A DNA stretch of 26,131 nt, taken from assembly GCA_910589635.1 (NCBI GenBank), contig CAJUTD010000008.1:38911-65041 (forward strand), in the 5' to 3' direction. Source of the stretch: an uncultured Lachnospiraceae bacterium (GTDB lineage: Bacteria > Bacillota > Clostridia > Lachnospirales > Lachnospiraceae). Below, piece by piece: positions 23,823-26,131 of the stretch (positions are counted from its first letter, which is position 1; each line of letters opens with the position of its first letter). The translations under genes and the position numbers were made by a program. A model generated the notes under the pieces. The model made no database searches. It was not told where the DNA came from and worked only from the letters and a program-made list of their open reading frames with translations.

Positions 23823-23867
23823 CAGCCCCCGCAAACCGTATGCACAGTTTGCGGGGGCTGTTTATAG
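23823..23867 (+). terminator. Intrinsic terminator after the galactanase gene
   Basis: A perfect 14-bp GC-rich stem (CAGCCCCCGCAAAC at 23823-23836 with GTTTGCGGGGGCTG at 23847-23860), 10-base loop and a short T-rich tail TTTAT. It lies between convergent genes and may also stop the DUF4179-like transcript, though the minus-side tail is not T-rich. Confidence 0.85.
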
Positions 23868-23932
23868 AAGTATGGCACCCATAGCAGGACGTTTCTCACT
23901 GCTGCCAAAAATTTATCAAGATTCACCGTACT

Positions 23933-25117
23933 CTATCGCATCGGTAATTCTACGCCGTCAATATATACAGCCGCCACATCGTCAATCTCAATAAAACGGT
24001 TAAACATACCGGAAAATTCATAATCTACATGCATTCCATCGTCGCCGGAGCCACCACCAAATCCACCGCCAAGATAGCGGTCACCGGTGATATCCATCGT
24101 CTCCGATTTCCATCCTGTAATTTGACCGTCTTTGTTTGATTGTATCTTCCAATTACCCTCGGGCAGACGAGTCTCATCTTCTACGACATAACAGCTGCTG
24201 CCATCTTTCATTTTGAGTTCCATGTAACCAAACGGATATATTATTTTCTCTTCCCCGTACTGAGTTTTAAAGAACACTTGCATCCCACCGCCTGTAATAT
24301 CCAATCCAGTGCAATTCTCCAACACACTGTAATCTATATTCAGCCGCTTCATCTTCATCAGCTCTGTCGGTTCTAAGACAAAGCCCCCAATATCTTTGTA
24401 GGTCGATAACACATCTTCCTCAACGTATCCTTCCTCTCCTTTTATTGTAATTGTTGCATTTCTAACGCCGCCATTTTCATTCTCTTCGCTGTTTTTCGCC
24501 TGTATATTGACTACCAAGGAGTCTTTGGACGCACCCGCCTCAACTTCTGGTCTCCAATATACCTCCTGCGCATCCTTGGGATGTGAGATTAAAACATGAT
24601 ACAACCTGCGGATAGACAACTTATCTTCACTTACCACTGACTCAAACCCTACCGAAGAAGAACCGGAAATCCAATTAAATTTAGGCTCAGCATAATAAGC
24701 ATCCTCATCTTCACTCAAAGGCTTTCCGTCCAAAGAATCTGTACGAATCGTATAGTATACCATTCCTGCGTCCACATCATACCAGTAATTCTCCATTGTA
24801 TACTGCACATTTCCATCTACCAATGTCTGCCCTGCTTCGCGGAAATTACGGGCCAGAACCTCTGTCTCTTCACTTGTGCTGCGATAAATATGCTGGAAGA
24901 AATCCCATGCATTCATACCGGTCGCAGCGAAACAAATACCATTAGCGCTTAAAACTACTACAAAAATTCCTGCAACAACTGCCGCTGTCTTCACTCTCCA
25001 CCTCTGGCTCCACTGTTGCTTGCGTCTCATTGCATTCTCAAGCATTTCCATGCCGGCTTCCTCTGTCAGCTTTACATCCGAAATCGCTTCCTTATACGTG
25101 TTATGCTCCAACATCAT
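23933..25117 (-). CDS. DUF4179-like membrane protein, probable anti-sigma factor
   Basis: A 394-residue single-pass protein: cytoplasmic N-terminus (~1-42), one membrane helix (~43-64) and a ~330-residue extracellular part, probably beta-rich, ending in a Gly-rich stretch (LGGGFGGGSGDDG) and IDDVAAVYIDGVELPM. This is the layout of DUF4179 proteins encoded beside ECF sigma factors in clostridia; by analogy the cytoplasmic part holds the sigma factor and the outer part senses a signal. No zinc-binding HxxxCxxC anti-sigma motif is seen, so the mode of inhibition is unknown. I chose the ATG at 25117 (a second ATG follows directly) because AAAGGAG lies eight bases upstream; a TTG at 25135 is less likely. 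It overlaps the sigma gene by 17 bp, implying translational coupling. Confidence 0.82.
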   Translation of the reverse strand: MMLEHNTYKEAISDVKLTEEAGMEMLENAMRRKQQWSQRWRVKTAAVVAGIFVVVLSANGICFAATGMNAWDFFQHIYRSTSEETEVLARNFREAGQTLVDGNVQYTMENYWYDVDAGMVYYTIRTDSLDGKPLSEDEDAYYAEPKFNWISGSSSVGFESVVSEDKLSIRRLYHVLISHPKDAQEVYWRPEVEAGASKDSLVVNIQAKNSEENENGGVRNATITIKGEEGYVEEDVLSTYKDIGGFVLEPTELMKMKRLNIDYSVLENCTGLDITGGGMQVFFKTQYGEEKIIYPFGYMELKMKDGSSCYVVEDETRLPEGNWKIQSNKDGQITGWKSETMDITGDRYLGGGFGGGSGDDGMHVDYEFSGMFNRFIEIDDVAAVYIDGVELPMR

Positions 25118-25610
25118 AATCTTCACTCCTTTCAAGAACTTGCTTTATTTTCTCCCTTCCGCGCTGCAAATGCGTCTGTACGGTACTTTCTTTCATACGC
25201 AGCAGTTTGGCTATCTCCCGCACGGAATATTCTTCATAGTAGTACAGATGGATAGGAATACGGTACTTCTCTGGTAAATCCAGAATGGCTTCCTTTAACT
25301 CTTCAAAGGCATCGCTCGTTCCTCTTTGGAACGCCTGTCCCTCATCCCATTCCTGTAGCTGCACCATATCACGGTTCCACTTGTTTTTCAGCAAATTCTT
25401 ACAGACATTGATGGTTGTGCGGATGAACCAGGCTTTCTCATGTTCCTGTGTCTTAAATCGGGGATGATGTTTTAAATAATTGAAAAATACTTCCTGAAAC
25501 ACATCATCCGCCTGGTATCTATCCTTGCAATAGGCCCATGCTAATTTGTAAATCATGTCCTTATGCCTTTGATAACATTCTAGTACTCTTTCTTTCTCCT
25601 TTCCCTTCAT
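25101..25610 (-). CDS. ECF-type RNA polymerase sigma factor
   Basis: A 169-residue group 4 sigma-70 factor. Region sigma-2 (~10-75) contains YKLAWAYCKDRYQADDVFQE, which binds core polymerase and the -10 element, and the WFIRTTINVCKNLLKNK helix. Region sigma-4 (~105-160) has LPEKYRIPIHLYYYEEYS and the helix-turn-helix VREIAKLLRMKESTVQTHLQ, which contacts the -35 element. There is no sigma-3 domain. AGGAGG precedes ATG 25610 at normal spacing. It is coupled to the downstream membrane protein, its presumed antagonist. The 75-bp gap to the RtcB gene upstream is very AT-rich and I see no convincing autoregulated promoter there; the target promoters are unknown. Confidence 0.93.
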   Translation of the reverse strand: MKGKEKERVLECYQRHKDMIYKLAWAYCKDRYQADDVFQEVFFNYLKHHPRFKTQEHEKAWFIRTTINVCKNLLKNKWNRDMVQLQEWDEGQAFQRGTSDAFEELKEAILDLPEKYRIPIHLYYYEEYSVREIAKLLRMKESTVQTHLQRGREKIKQVLERSEDYDVGA

Positions 25611-25685
25611 AATCTGTACCTCCTATATAAAGAAAACAATTTAGGAGCATAAATTATCTCAAATATTTTAAAAATTTATAAAAAT

Positions 25686-26131
25686 TTATCCTTTAACTAC
25701 GCCGACCGTCTTCAATTTTCTGACAGGGGTAACTAAATCACTCTGTTGTGCCATTACCATATCAATATCCTTATAAGCAAACCGGCATTCTTCAGCTACA
25801 TCATTTTTCTTGCGCTTGCCCAGCACAACGCCCTGCTCTTTCAAATCTACCATTACCTTCTCAGTTGTAAATGCTTTCATAGCGCCTGAGCGTGAATAAC
25901 TTCTACCCGCGCCATGCGACGATGTACAAAAAGATTCCTTATTCCCCTTTCCTTCCACCACATAACTGTAAGAGCCCATCGCCCCCGGAATTACCGCCAA
26001 CTCTCCTTGGCGTACTCTGGTCGCGCCTTTTCGGTGCACCCAGACATCGGCGTCATAATGATGTTCCAACGCTGCGTAATTATGGTGGCAATTGATTTCC
26101 TCGCCGTATTCCACGGTATGTCCTGTGTATT
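25686..26131 (-). CDS. rtcB: RtcB-type RNA ligase, N-terminus beyond window edge
   Basis: Only the last ~148 residues lie in the window; the frame is open to the right edge, so the GTG at 26114 is internal. The visible part holds the RtcB signatures EEINCHHNYAALE, HRKGATRVRQGE, IPGAMGSYSYVVEGKGN and SHGAGRSYSRSGA; the His of SHGAGR is the residue guanylylated in the family. RtcB joins 3'-phosphate or 2',3'-cyclic phosphate RNA ends to 5'-OH ends with GTP and Mn2+, in RNA repair or tRNA splicing. No archease gene is visible. The last residues (VGVVKG) end the protein as in other family members. Confidence 0.93.
   Translation of the reverse strand, partial: YTGHTVEYGEEINCHHNYAALEHHYDADVWVHRKGATRVRQGELAVIPGAMGSYSYVVEGKGNKESFCTSSHGAGRSYSRSGAMKAFTTEKVMVDLKEQGVVLGKRKKNDVAEECRFAYKDIDMVMAQQSDLVTPVRKLKTVGVVKG

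Overview
The window looks like chromosome of an anaerobic gut Clostridium relative, probably Lachnospiraceae. This rests on gene content: a GH112 galactosyl-N-acetylhexosamine phosphorylase, a secreted GH53 galactanase with InlB-like repeats and a lysine-rich FN3 tail, an ECF sigma factor paired with a DUF4179-type membrane protein, an Rpn-family protein with GIEQ repeats, and AGGAGG-type ribosome binding sites throughout. Genus and species cannot be told from the sequence alone. Almost everything is on the minus strand; only the galactanase is on plus.

Layout, left to right. (1) 1-5740: a minus-strand phosphorelay operon: a 7TM hybrid histidine kinase with receiver and Hpt domains, then an HD-GYP response regulator (ATGA overlap), then a second membrane histidine kinase cut by the left edge. 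(2) 5828-7987: GH112 phosphorylase, whose ribosome binding site lies inside a long leader hairpin. (3) 8100-9314: a tryptophan synthase beta-like protein with no alpha subunit nearby and its own promoter. (4) 9399-10301: Rpn-family nuclease/transposase-like protein. (5) 10473-15434: an OmpR-type two-component system, two PepSY-domain envelope proteins and an RsmB/RsmF-type RNA methyltransferase. Three AACATTA repeats at 10-11 bp spacing sit upstream of a TATAAT box in front of the first PepSY gene, a likely binding site for the neighbouring regulator. (6) 15572-15643: tRNA-Cys(GCA) with promoter and terminator. (7) 15794-19968: a four-gene operon in which three products share a C-terminal signature and look like alpha-helical pore-forming toxins of the HBL/NHE/ClyA/Mak class. 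None has a signal peptide. (8) 20345-23788: secreted GH53 endo-galactanase, divergent from the toxin operon across a 376-bp control region rich in palindromes. (9) 23933-25610: DUF4179-like protein and ECF sigma factor. (10) 25686-26131: C-terminal part of an RtcB RNA ligase, cut by the right edge.

The best candidate for an undescribed system is the toxin-like operon at 15794-19968. It has one protein with a long glycine-rich hydrophobic head, one with a shorter hydrophobic head, one headless shorter paralogue, and a leading 423-residue protein I do not recognise. How it leaves the cell, if it does, is not explained by anything in the window.
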